The notes under the pieces were generated by a model. That model was not told the DNA's origin and did not search any database. It worked only from the letters and a program-made list of their open reading frames with translations. 25,208 nucleotides of DNA from Amanita rubescens (Eukaryota > Basidiomycota > Agaricomycetes > Agaricales > Amanitaceae): positions 1 to 25,208 of the forward strand of contig WION01000666.1 in NCBI GenBank assembly GCA_015039365.1. The letters run 5' to 3'. The translations under genes were made by a program, and so were the position numbers. Each line of letters starts with the position of its first letter. The stretch's first letter is position 1. This document shows positions 1 to 9,725 of this stretch, one piece after another.

Positions 1-15
1 ATATTTCCTTTATAG

Positions 16-520
16 TTCCTTTGGTGGTTATATTCACCAAGTTTGATGGTCAAATAGCCAGTCAATTTGTCAACTTGACTGATGCAAATGATGAAGATAA
101 GTGGGAGAAAGCTAGGGAAATTGCTGAAATCACTTTTCAGGAAGTTTATCTTCCTAAAGTTTTGAATGCCAGATATCCTCCAAAGGCATATGTGCAATTG
201 GAAGGTGAGAACAATGAGAATTTCTTTCTGAAAAGATGAGTAATGTTGTTCCATAGACATGGATTTACCAGAGAATAATTGTCCTGAATTAACTCAGCAA
301 ACTGCTGATGCAATAGATGATGACAGCATGTATCAGCTGTTTGTTTCAACACAGATGAATAATCTTGACCTTTGTGTTAAATCTGCACTTCAGTGGGGGT
401 CACATTCAAAATCTCACTTACCATGTAACATTGACATTGTTCAGACATGTTCTAAAACATGCACATTGGTCATGGGATGATGTCACCTTCATAGTATTTT
501 CAAAATTTCCACATTTCTGG
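16..520 (+). CDS. Partial G-domain (P-loop GTPase-like) protein, 3' exons
   Basis: This is the downstream part of a gene that starts outside the window. I place exons at 16-204, 257-392 and 445-520, with two 52-nt introns (205-256, GTGAGA...ATAG; 393-444, GTGGGG...TCAG) and an acceptor TATAG at 11-15. The phases join without a stop. The peptide opens with PLVVIFTKFDGQ; TKFD fits the G4 nucleotide-specificity motif of Ras/Era-like GTPases. The P-loop lies upstream. It continues VYLPKVLNARYPPKAYVQLE, then DMDLPENNCPELTQ, YQLFVSTQMNNLDL and a tail ending KFPHFW. I recognise this from memory as a G-domain family abundant in mushroom genomes; its function is unknown. The end is uncertain: after 520 a GTATGC donor could join an acceptor at 553, 573 or 581. 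There are no CpGs, unlike the housekeeping genes to the right, so the copy lies in the methylated-looking compartment. It may be live or recently dead. Confidence 0.7.
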
Positions 521-581
521 GTATGCATTTTGTCAAGCTGTGCATCAGCATAGGAAAAATTGATTGGAAATAGGTGGACAG

Positions 582-637
582 GGCAGTAGGTGGCCTTCAT
601 ATGGAATGACAAATACTTGCAAAATGTTCATCAGGAG
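582..637 (+). other. Possible further exon next to the array
   Basis: This 56-nt open stretch lies between a possible acceptor (GGACAG, ending 581) and the first donor of the intron-like array (GTAACT at 638). Spliced after the KFPHFW exon it reads GSRWPSYGMTNTCKMFIR and stays open. The alternative acceptor at 573 instead reads VDRAVGGLHME and stops at 607-609. I cannot choose between them from sequence alone. If the first is right, the array forms downstream introns of the G-domain gene; if the second is right, the gene ends before the array. Confidence 0.25.
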
Positions 638-1680
638 GTAACTAACACTCCAATTCCTTCAAATGGAAACAAGATTAGTCATGCTTCAGATGGCTGATAA
701 ACAACTGAGTGAAACACAGGTTAGTTGTCACCAAATTCTTGGTGGCAGGATCTAATAATATTGGTAACAGTGGGTAAGTGACATTGAACTAGCATAGGTC
801 TAATATCTTGTCTCATGACAACAGTTTGCAAGTAATCCCCTTTGTGATCAGCAGCCTTCCCTCATAATCCACAGAAAGTAATTGACATCACTCAATTTGA
901 TTATGGTACATTATCTCATGGTACATGCACTAACCAACAGCAAGTGAGTTCAAAATCTATCATTGTAGCAGACTTGTCAATCCCATTTCTCATGGACAGG
1001 GAGTGAGTAATACAACATTGTCTCATGCCACATCTGACCTGTTTAAAGAAAGTAAGTAACATACCATAAGTTGATGTTTGTGCAGTTTACCAGACATAAC
1101 TTGATGAACAACAGAAAGTTTGTGACACACTTTTATCTGAAAGACAGTCTCCACAAATGTCATCTGCTCAAAATCAGGATGTAAGTGACATTTCCTTTCT
1201 GTCTGCTTATAAACATCACATCTTGTTCAAAAACAATAGACAGTAAATATTTCTCCCTTCCAAGAACTCTTTAGATGCTATTGCAAAACAAACAGGATGT
1301 ATGTGATAGTGCATCTTGTAAAATGTGATCTTATGAAATACTACTGCAAAAGAGAGTCAGTGACCTTGCTTCCTTTTTCCAGATTCATTATATTAATACC
1401 ATTTTAAAAGGAAGTGAGTACTGCTGGCCACTCCGCTGCAAGGCAATTTCTGGGATGCATTTTGAATATCCTACAGATTGTGAGCAATATTAAAAAATAT
1501 GAAAACCAGTGAAGTCACACCTTTTCCTATAAATATAGGAGGTTAGCAGGATGTCACACTTTTGAGTGATTAAGATGTCCTCAGTATCAATTTTTTTCCT
1601 GTGACCAATAGTATGTAAGTATCATTACAAGATTTTCTGAATTCTATGAATTTTGACCCTATGACTGACAGGATGTGAGC
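638..1680 (+). repeat. Diverged left flank of the array
   Basis: Here the unit body hardly matches the consensus, but the AG-triplet-GT junction still recurs at intervals of about 55-80 bp. Clear cases are CAG-TGG-GTAAGT (donor 774), CAG-AAA-GTAATT (878), CAG-CAA-GTGAGT (944), CAG-GGA-GTGAGT (1003), CAG-AAA-GTTTGT (1118), CAG-GAT-GTAAGT (1181) and CAG-GAT-GTATGT (about 1298). One junction, at 719/720, has no spacer (ACACAG-GTTAGT). One, at 825-831, has seven nucleotides. I read these as the oldest units. Confidence 0.6.
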
Positions 1681-4600
1681 ATGACATTGCACATTATTGT
1701 GAAAGGCATTTCTTATGACCAACAGGGAGTGAGTGACATTGCTCTTGCTGGTGAAAGACAGTCTCATCACATCTTGTCCTACATATCATATATGTAATGA
1801 TGACCAACAGGGAGTGAGTGACATTGCATGTTGTTGTGAAAGGCAGTTTTGTCACATCTTTTCCTACAACCCACAGTTTGTGAGTGACATTGCTCATTTG
1901 GTGAAAGGCAGTCTTGTCACATCCTTTCCTATGACCAACAGGGAGTGAGTGACATTGCACATTTTTGTGAAAGGCAGTTTCATTGCAACCTTTCCTACAT
2001 TGACCAACAGCTTGTCAGTGACATTGCTCATTTTTGAAAGGGAGTCTCATCACAGCTTTTCCTATGACAGGGAGTGAGTGACATTCAAGCACATCATTGT
2101 GAGGGGTGTGGCACAGTCATCATGTCTTTCCCCATACCAACAGCTTGTGAGTGACATTGCACATTTTTGTAAAAGGTAGTCTCATCACATCTCACATCTT
2201 TTCAGCGTGTGAGTGACATTGCATGTTTGTGCCCATGAACTTAGGGAGTCTATCACATCTTTTCCCATGACCAACAGCGAGGTGAGTGAGATTGCACATT
2301 TTGGTGAAAGACAATGCAATCATATATTTTGCTTATGAACAACAGTTTTGTGGGTGATATTGCACATTTTGGTGAAAGGCAATCTTGTCATATTCATTTC
2401 CTACAATAGGGAGTAAGTCACATTGCACATTCTTGTGAAAGGGAGTCTCATGCCAATATCTTTTCCCATGACCAACAGGTTGTGAGTGAATTGCACACTT
2501 TGTCAAAGGGAGTCTCATGACATCTTTCATATGATCAACAGCAGGTGATAGTATTGCAAATTGTCATGAGAGGCAGTCTCCTCACATTCTTTCCCTTGAC
2601 CAACAGCGAGTGAGTGACATTGCACAATTTTGTGAAAGGCAGTCAAGTGTCATTGCATCTTTTCCTATGACTAACAGCTAGTGAGTGATATTGTACATAT
2701 TTGTAAAATGGACTCTGAGTCTCATCACATCATCTCCCATGTCTAACAGCTTGTGAGTGATGTTGTGGCACAAATAAGTTTCTGATATAGTATTCCTATG
2801 GCCAACAGCGAGTGAGTGACATTGTATATTTTTATGAAAGGTAGTCCAATCACCACTTCTTTTCCTATGACCTTGAACAGTTTGTGAGTGACATTGCACT
2901 TTTTTGTGAAAGGCAATCTCATCACATATTTTCCTATGACCAACTTCAGGGAGTAAGTGATTAGCCATCCTGAAAGTTATCCCATCATTTCCTATGACTG
3001 GCTTGAACAGCTTGTGAGTGATGTTGCACATTTTTATGAAAGGGAGTGGCATATCTTTTCCTATGACTAACAGCGAGTGAGCAATATAATTGCATGTTTG
3101 TCATGACAAGGCAATCTCATCACATCTTTTCCTATGACCAATAGCTTGTGAGTGATATTGCACATTTTGTGAATGGTAATCTCATATTCACATCTTTTCC
3201 TATTAACAACAGGGAGTGAGTTGCATTGCAAATTTTTGTGAAATTGTGTCTCACCACTTCTTTTCCTATGATCAACAGCTTGTGAGAGTGACATTTCACA
3301 TTTTTGCAAACAGCAGTCTCATCACCTAGTTTTCCCATTATGAACAGGGAGTGAGTACATTTATTTGAAATGCAGTTGGCACATCACATTTTTTCCTATT
3401 ATGACCTACAGCAAGTGAGTACTGCATATAATTGTGAAAGGCCTTGTCATCACATTTTCAATTTACTATGACCAACCATAGGGAGTGAGTGACCAACATT
3501 GACACATTTTTGTGAAACACAGTCTTGATCACTTCTTTTCCCATTATGAACAGGGAGTGAGTGACATTCCACATTTTTTGAAATGCAGTCTCATTACATC
3601 TTTTCTTATGACCAACAGGGAGTGAGTGATATTGGACATTTTCTTGAAAAAGAGTCTCACCACATCTTTTCCTATGACCAACAGCGAGTGAGTCACATTG
3701 CATATCTTTGGGAAACAGTCTCTCAGAGTCACATCTCTTCCTATGACCAATAGCGAGTGAGTCACATCATGGCACATTTTGTGAAAAATAGTAGGCTCAC
3801 TTTTTCTATGACCAACAGGGAGTGAGTGACCATTAGTACTATTGCATATTTATATGAAATGCAGTCTCATCACATCTTTTCCTATGGCCAACAGGAAGTG
3901 AGTGACATTGCACATTTTTGTGAAAGGTGGCCTCTGACATCACATTGTTTCAACAACTCAAAGCTTGTGAGCAACAATGCACATATTTTTGCAACAAACA
4001 ATCTCATCCCATCTTTTCCTGTGACCAACAGGGAGTGAGTCACATTGAACACTTTTGTGATGGGCAGTCACCTGAACATATTTCCCTGTGACCAATAGCG
4101 AGTGAGTTCAGACATTAGTACTCATTTTGTGAAAGATAATCTCATCACATCTTTTCATATGACCTATAGCGAGTGAGTGATATTGCTCATTTTTTTGAAA
4201 GGGTGTCTCATCACTTGTTGTCCTATGACCAACTTCAGCTTGTGAGTCACATTGAACATTCTTGTGAAAGGCAGTCCCATCATCACATCTTTTCCTATCA
4301 TTAACTTTAGCTTGTGAGCAACATTCCATGTTTTTGTGAAAAGTAGTCATCAAACCTTTTCACTATGATCAACAGGAAGTGAGTGGTATTGCACATTTTT
4401 GTGAAAGGCTGTCTCATAATATCTTTTCCTATGACCAATAGGAAGTGAGTGACTTTGCACATTTTTGTGAAAAACAGTCTCATTACTCTCATCACATCTT
4501 TCCTATTACATGACCAACAGGAAGTGAGTGACATGAGTCAAGTGTGTTATTGTGAAAGGGTGTCTCATCACATCTTTTCCTTGACCAACAGGGAGTGAGT

Positions 4601-5362
4601 TACATTGGCATGAAGTCCTGAGAGTTTCATCACATCTTTCCTTATGACAAACCAGGGAGTGAGTCATACTATTGCATGTTCATGTGTGAAAGGCAGTCAC
4701 ATCACATCTTTTCCCTATGACCAACAGCAAGTGAGTGACATTGGAATTGTATATTGTTGTGAAAGGCTGTCACTGACACCCCTTCCCATGACCAACAGCT
4801 TGTGAGTGACATGATTGCACATTTTTGTGAAACTTGAAGGCAACTATCTTATCATATCTTTTCCCTATGACCAACAGGAAGTCAGTGACATTTTTGTGAA
4901 AGGCAATCTCATCAAACATTTCCTATGACCAACAGGAAGTGAGTGGCATTGCACACTTTTGTTTTCAGAATGGGAGTCTCATCACATCTTTTCCTATGAC
5001 TGACAGAGAGTAAGTGACAGACATTACACATTTCACTCTCATCATGTCTTTACTCATGTATGATCACTAGCTTGTGGGTGACATTGCATATTTTCATGAA
5101 AGGCAGTCTCATCACATCTTTTCCTACTATGACAAACAGGAAGTGAGTGACATTGCACATTTCTGTGAAAGGGCCCAATCTCATCACATCTCTTCCTATG
5201 ACCAACAGCTTGCAAGTGGCATTGCACATTTTTGTGAAAGGGAATCTCATCACATCTTTTGCTATTACCAACAGCTTGTGTGTGGCCATATTACTCATTG
5301 CTGACTTACCTCATTCACAAATGTTTGATATATGAATCATGACATTCTATGTATATCAGAAA
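638..5362 (+). repeat. Tandem array of ~66-bp intron-like units
   Basis: A tandem repeat of about 4.7 kb. The canonical unit is 66 bp: GTGAGTGACATTGCAC at its start, AAAGGCAGTCTCATCACATC in the middle, and CTTTTCCTATGACCAACAG plus a variable triplet at the end. Example unit starts are 1729, 1814, 1880 and 1945 (85, 66 and 65 bp apart). By eye there are more than 50 recognisable units from 1,680 rightwards and about 15 older, more diverged ones from 638 to 1,680. Each unit carries a donor (GTGAGT, sometimes GTAAGT, GTCAGT, GTGAGC or GCAAGT), a branch-like TATGAC about 8 nt before the end, and an acceptor (CAG, TAG or AAG). Between acceptor and next donor there are nearly always three nucleotides: GGA, CGA, GAA, CAA, CTT, TTT, GAT or AAA. 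There is no unique sequence between units. The minus-strand reading frames across it are translations of the repeat. Confidence 0.92.
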
Positions 5363-5803
5363 GTGAGCATGTGCCAGATCCTTTCTATGTCTTACTTTCA
5401 CATTATTATCATCACAGATTGTAGGATTTCATTTCTGCTCACTCAAGCCCACCTCATGTGACCATTCTTCTCACCCATCACTTTCCTTGATTTCCAGGTC
5501 AGTCACATACTGGTTCATGAGGTATTGATCTTCATATCAGTTTGAAATTCTAGCGGGTAGGTCTGACAATACATTAGATGTTTCACTCTTATCTCATATT
5601 GAACTGCATAGCATGAACTTTTTGCTATATTTGGAGACAAACAAAGGAACTTTGCAGTCAGGGTATTTTGTTCTTTTTTTGGGTAGTCACTACACAACTG
5701 ATGTAATTACAACAAGCCTATTGATTGCCAAGTCTTAGTTTGTGAATTATCCCTTTTCATTTACTGTATTTATGCTTAAACTTTCAAGCAATTATTATTG
5801 TAG
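5363..5803 (+). other. AT-rich tail after the array, no gene
   Basis: The last intron-like junction is CAG-AAA-GTGAGC (donor at 5363). An acceptor-donor pair with no spacer, TTTCCAG-GTCAGT, occurs at 5497/5498. The rest is AT-rich, nearly CpG-free sequence without a convincing reading frame. It ends in a branch-like CTTAAAC and the acceptor ATTGTAG that precede the open exon at 5804. Confidence 0.5.
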
Positions 5804-5980
5804 CCAAGCTATCATTTTGGATCAATAAACCATTTCTTGCATCAGTCACAGAAGCCTTAGATCAATACAAGCAAAAAGGCTATATTCAGAAGCTGAAGAC
5901 TGACATTACTCCTTGCCTTCTGCACTCTGGTCATCAAGATTTTGTCTCATTACTTTATAGGCAAGCAACTCACATTGATG
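5804..5980 (+). other. Orphan open exon, unknown gene
   Basis: This 177-nt stretch is open in one frame (58 codons plus split codons at both ends). It is bounded by a TGTAG acceptor, with CTTAAAC upstream, and a strong donor G|GTATGT at 5981. The peptide begins KLSFWINKPFLASVTEALDQ and continues YKQKGYIQKLKTDITPCLLH. It looks like a charged helical segment rather than random translation. I think it may be a C-terminal helical part of the same G-domain family, but that rests on a vague resemblance (AL-x-x-YK pattern). Its phase does not join directly to the exon ending at 520, so at least one other exon or a phase-changing splice would be needed. Confidence 0.35.
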
Positions 5981-6560
5981 GTATGTACTTTGCCTAGTGA
6001 CTCATGCACTGCTACTTATAAACAATTTATGGCAGGATAAAACATACAAGTACACCACAGTGGTACTATCTGGCAGGTGATTCATTGGCAGCATTGCCTT
6101 TGCATTGACTCAGAGCTCATACATATATGTATTTGCACAGACATAGATGTTTCTCCAATACTATGCATTCCCTTGGTTGTTGTAACTTTCTTTTTGATGT
6201 AGACATATAAATCATATGGTTGTTGGCAATATATTCAGACAGTAGAAGGCATCCATAAAATGATAGCTACTCTGTGGCAATAGCTCCCCCAGGTCCTGCA
6301 AGTGTAAACCTAACTCATGATGATCACAAATGGTTAATAATGAATACAAATTCTCTAAATTTTAATCCATATCATTGATCAGAGTCATGAGAGATGATCA
6401 AAGAAGAAAGAAATATGATGGTCATGATGAATCCCTTCTGCTTCAAGTTGGCATGACTGGATTCATCATTGATCACTGATGATCATGACAAAATCATGAT
6501 GCAATCAGGCAAAATAGTACCAATTGACCAATTCTGTGGCACATACATATGTACTACACA
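5981..6560. other. AT-rich non-coding stretch with TGATCATGA-type repeats
   Basis: No reading frame worth reporting. Around 6,310-6,510 the words TGATGATCA, TCATGAT and GATCATGA recur. They include an 11-bp perfect inverted repeat, ATGATGAATCC at 6424-6434 and GGATTCATCAT at 6459-6469, with a 24-nt loop. This could be the remnant of a small non-autonomous element, but I see no clear target duplication. Confidence 0.4.
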
Positions 6561-6637
6561 CTCACTATTAGCATGACTTTTGACCCTAACTTCTTGCTAA
6601 TGGAGGTAGGGGGGACACTGCCACCATAACTGACCAT

Positions 6638-6875
6638 ATTTGGACAGCGCATCACATCATGTCTTCTGCAGTGAACAGTCAACTTCACTGAGTTGAATAA
6701 TCCAAGAGAGGAACAGGTGCAGATACATTGTGGGCAGCTGTTGGTGTTTGTGGCAAGGACCATGGGAAGTTAGCTGACATCACACTGGAGTGACACCTGA
6801 GTGTTCCCCCTATCTTTCTTGAACGCAATTCACCGTCCGCATTTGGACAGCGCGTCACGCGTGTCATGTCTTCGC
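6638..6875 (+). repeat. Duplicated ~30-bp start-region segment (6638-6667 and 6840-6872)
   Basis: The sequence ATTTGGACAGCGC(A/G)TCAC followed closely by TCATGTCTTC occurs twice. The right copy overlaps the start codon of the WD40 gene at 6866. The left copy, about 200 bp upstream, has CpG-to-CpA/TpG style differences and a short gap. It looks like either a long target-site duplication around a 200-bp insertion or a tandem duplication of the promoter and start. Confidence 0.55.
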
Positions 6876-8389
6876 CACCGCCACCATCCCCAACACACAT
6901 CCTCCGTTCCCACTCATCGCCAATCAGCGCGCTCTACATATCCGACGACAATAACCGTATCTATTCCGGCGACGCGACGGGAACAATTGTTCTCACCTCT
7001 ACGCGAACGCTTCGCCCAATTTCCAAATGGAAAGCGCACAAAGAAGGCATTTTGGGCGTAGAAGAGTGGGATTCTGTTATTGTAACGTCCGTATGGAGGT
7101 TCTTTTGCGTTCCTCAAAAAGTCACGATAACGAAACAGCCACGCGAGAGATAACAAGTTGCACGTATGGGATCGGGTCGAAGAGCCTCCTGCGTCGATGC
7201 GTATTGGCTCGACTGCTGCTCTGGTCGATTTGCCTGTTCCGTCGTTGAGATACTCGCTGGATGTGAACGCGCTCAACTTTTGTCGGTTCTCTTTGTTGAG
7301 ATACCCTCCTTCTCCGAGCTCGGAGCGAACTACTCAGGGGCTTGTTGCACTTCCGAATTTGGTCGAGAGTGGTGCGGTGAGTGCGGATTTAGTTACGCGT
7401 TTGTTTGATCGATAGAAGCGTATGTGTGCTACAGGCGGATATATGGGCTTTACACGAATGCGATAGAATCCATGCCGCGATCGGGCGAGAGTTGACCACC
7501 AAGGCAGAAGGGGGTAGAGGGACTTTTGGTGTGTTTTGCGCGTTCGCCATCTATTCGGGCGGCTCACATTGAAGACAGGTATCATCATGTCGATGCACCT
7601 TTACCTCTCTGAACGAGAGGGGGTTTCAGACACCACTCTACCCACGACAAATCTACGTTTGTTAGGTGCGTACGAAAGCGGAAGTGTGATAAACTGGAAG
7701 TATACGCGGAAGGAAAAAGTGAAATCTGTCGAGGGCGCGGGATGGGAGAAGGTTTGGAATATCAAGCTGCATACTGAGTCTAGTACGCGCCGGTCCTTGC
7801 AAAGTTGGGATGTGGAGAACTGATGAGAGCAGTCATGGCGATGCGCGTGTCTAAGATGAACCATTTTGCGTTGACTGTGTCGGCTGACAACCTCATTGGA
7901 AGATACGATCTCAAGGCGCGTCGTGGGTTCTTCCTCTGTCGATGGATCCGAGATTGATTGCCAATTATAGGACGAGTCTGCTGATCCGGAAAAGAGCTGT
8001 AGGGTTTTCAGAACACAGCATCCTGGGAATGGCAGTATAGCTATTCACGACGAAGAACGGGTATGTGCTATTGGAGGGTGGGATGGGGAGTAGGTTTTTT
8101 TCTTTTTGTTTTCCGTTGCTCGTTACGCGAAGTTGATGGGGTTGATAGCATCCACCTGTACTCGACGAAATCGTGCAAGCCTCTCGGTACGCTTCAGTAT
8201 CACAAGGTAGCCTGTCAGGCGTTGGAGTTTGCCCACGCACAGTGGACTGATGAAGATGACGAAGATGAAGACGATGAGAAAGAAAAAATAAAACGGTCGC
8301 GGTGGTTAGTATCTGGTGGAAAGGATCACCGCGCGGTCATTTGGGAGCTCATGGATTTTAACAAAAAGCGGAAAGAGGGCGACTATTAA
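6866..8389 (+). CDS. ASA1: ASTRA-associated WD40 protein 1 (Asa1-like)
   Basis: Seven exons: 6866-7086, 7139-7376, 7435-7528, 7579-7782, 7833-7915, 7971-8089 and 8149-8389. They give 399 codons plus stop, with every junction in phase. The protein opens MSSPPPPSPTHILRSHSSPI, then ALYISDDNNRIYSGDATGTI. WD40 blades follow, including KLHVWDRVEEPPASMRIG, ALPNLVESGA-ADIWALHE, GIIMSMHL, AYESGSVINWKYTR, ALTVSADNLIGRYDL, VCAIGGWDGDIHLYS and VSGGKDHRAVIWEL. An acidic DEDDEDEDDEKEK loop precedes the last blade. This matches the fungal Asa1 family (animal GNB1L), known as a beta-propeller subunit of the ASTRA complex with Tra1, Rvb1/2 and the Tel2-Tti1-Tti2 module. It acts in PIKK assembly and chromatin regulation. 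Intron 5 (7916-7970) must be GC-AG. The gene starts about 45 bp after the CpG-free compartment ends. Its stop is 84 bp from that of the convergent BSD2-like gene. Confidence 0.88.
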
Positions 8390-8428
8390 AGACTATTATT
8401 ACTCGACGCCAATAAGTTACAAAGTAAA

Positions 8429-8434
8429 AATAAA
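8429..8434 (+). terminator. Candidate poly(A) signal of the ASA1-like gene
   Basis: AATAAA lies 40 bp after the stop codon, inside the 84-bp gap shared with the convergent BSD2-like gene. Both 3' ends must therefore overlap or nearly touch. Confidence 0.45.
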
Positions 8435-8473
8435 ACAATGTACAATCTCGCTACTTAAATAGATAAATATGGG

Positions 8474-9700
8474 TCACATTAGGCCAGCGGCCTGCAGGTC
8501 CCTTGTTAGGCGTGCTTCTGCAAGGGCACTTTGGCTGGGAAGTATGAGCATACCACCATGCTCATCAAAGCGCATGCGCGAGTTGGGGTCATCAGCCATC
8601 ATAGGAACGCCTAAGGCGGCGGTGAGTTGCCGTCTGATGGCCCTGTCCCTTTCGACTCGTTCTGGGGTAACTGCCTGTGTCTGAGAAGAGCGAAGGGAAG
8701 ATTCCCATCGTTTGACGCGCCAGTAGCCAACGGTGGAATATAAAAGAAGTAACCAACCTGTATCGAAAAGTTAAGCGTGTGGCATTGCGGAAATACGAAG
8801 AGACAAACCGATGGTCATGAGTAGTATCGACAACCAGTCCTTTGATGTAAAAGCGATCCCGTCGACTGGGACGGGCGCCTTTGGGTTGGGATCAGTGTCA
8901 TTGAGTACAGGCGGTAATTTGTCTTTTCCTAGCTGGGTGTCGTCTTCCAGTAGAGCGGTGCGTGAGTAGAGAGCGTATTGAATGAGCGTGAGGCCGAGAC
9001 CGACTCTAGATCCGTATTTCGCAGCATGGCTTGTGTGGAGGATGTATGTAAGAAAGAAGCCGATAAACTGGAAAAGATACGAGACGAGGATGTTGAGGAT
9101 GAAAATAATGACCGAGCCAGCGGGTAGATCGTCAACGAGGATGCTAGATGGATCAGAAGGGGCGTGAACGACGGTTTCCCAGTAAGGAGGGACGGCGTCT
9201 GCGCGGGCATCGTCGTACGATGGTAGATTTTCGCGTAGTAGAGTCTCTTCGGGTACGAGATAGACATCACCGTTTTCTGCAGTGATTGTACGCTGCGGTT
9301 GCGGTTTTGCCATGACGTTTGCAAAAACGCCATCGTTTTCTATGCCACCACCAACGGGGTGGTGTGAATCTGAGGTAGACACTCTTGTGTAGTATTGGGG
9401 TAGGAGAGCACCTGCTGCTCTGCGGATAAAGGAAGGTCTTTGAGGGGATGTAGGAATTGGTGATGTGGGGATACGACCATTTGAGTTGCCAATGTCATTT
9501 GGCCTGGCGCGGTCGGATGGATGAAGTGGAGAACCTGGGGGAGGGTGATCGTATGAATAGTCGCGCTCAAAGTCGTATGCACCTGGCCGTCGCAATGGAC
9601 TGTGAGGGAAATCATGGTGCTCGTCGTCATCGTCGCCAGCAAAGGCCGCGTCGAGCTCGTCGACGTCGTTGTTAGGGATTGGGACATAACGTGTAGTCAT
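8474..9700 (-). CDS. BSD2: Bsd2/NDFIP-like metal-transporter sorting adaptor
   Basis: Two exons on the minus strand, 9700-8809 and 8757-8474, with a 51-nt intron (GTTTGT...ACAG). They encode 391 residues. The N-terminal half is polar and acidic (MTTRYVPIPNNDVDELDAAF, then GDDDDEHHD) and proline-rich. LPSY at about 159-162 and PPYW at about 171-174 resemble the L/PPxY-type motifs by which this family binds the WW domains of Rsp5/Nedd4 ubiquitin ligases. Three hydrophobic segments follow at about 196-223, 229-248 and 288-310, the last running MTIGWLLLLYSTVGYWRVKR. This is the NDFIP/Bsd2 layout. In yeast, Bsd2 is an ER/Golgi membrane adaptor that sends Smf1-type metal transporters to the vacuole. 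I chose the ATG at 9700, where the family-like N-terminus begins, over the ATG at 9748, which lies inside the SelO gene. Confidence 0.85.
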
Positions 9701-9725
9701 GGGAGAGAAGCGCGTAGTGATAGTG

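Noticed and set aside
1570..4534. Several minus-strand frames of 65-124 codons across the array, with recurring HSLPVGHRKR, NVTHSLLVIGKDV-like peptides
   Set aside because: They are translations of the same 66-bp unit; 66 is divisible by three, so open frames persist. They have no independent start, promoter or family match, and they start and stop at random unit variants.
638..5362. CRISPR array
   Set aside because: Units are contiguous with only three nucleotides between them and no unique spacers, and the window is clearly fungal nuclear DNA.
8758..8808. A 39-nt version of the BSD2-like intron using the donor GTATTT at 8796
   Set aside because: The 51-nt version with donor GTTTGT gives MTIGWLLLLYS, which matches the family's third membrane segment and a normal intron length.
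8929..9333. 134-codon minus frame inside the BSD2-like gene
   Set aside because: It is a shadow in a different frame of the hydrophobic exon. The frame with LPSY, PPYW and three membrane segments is the real one.
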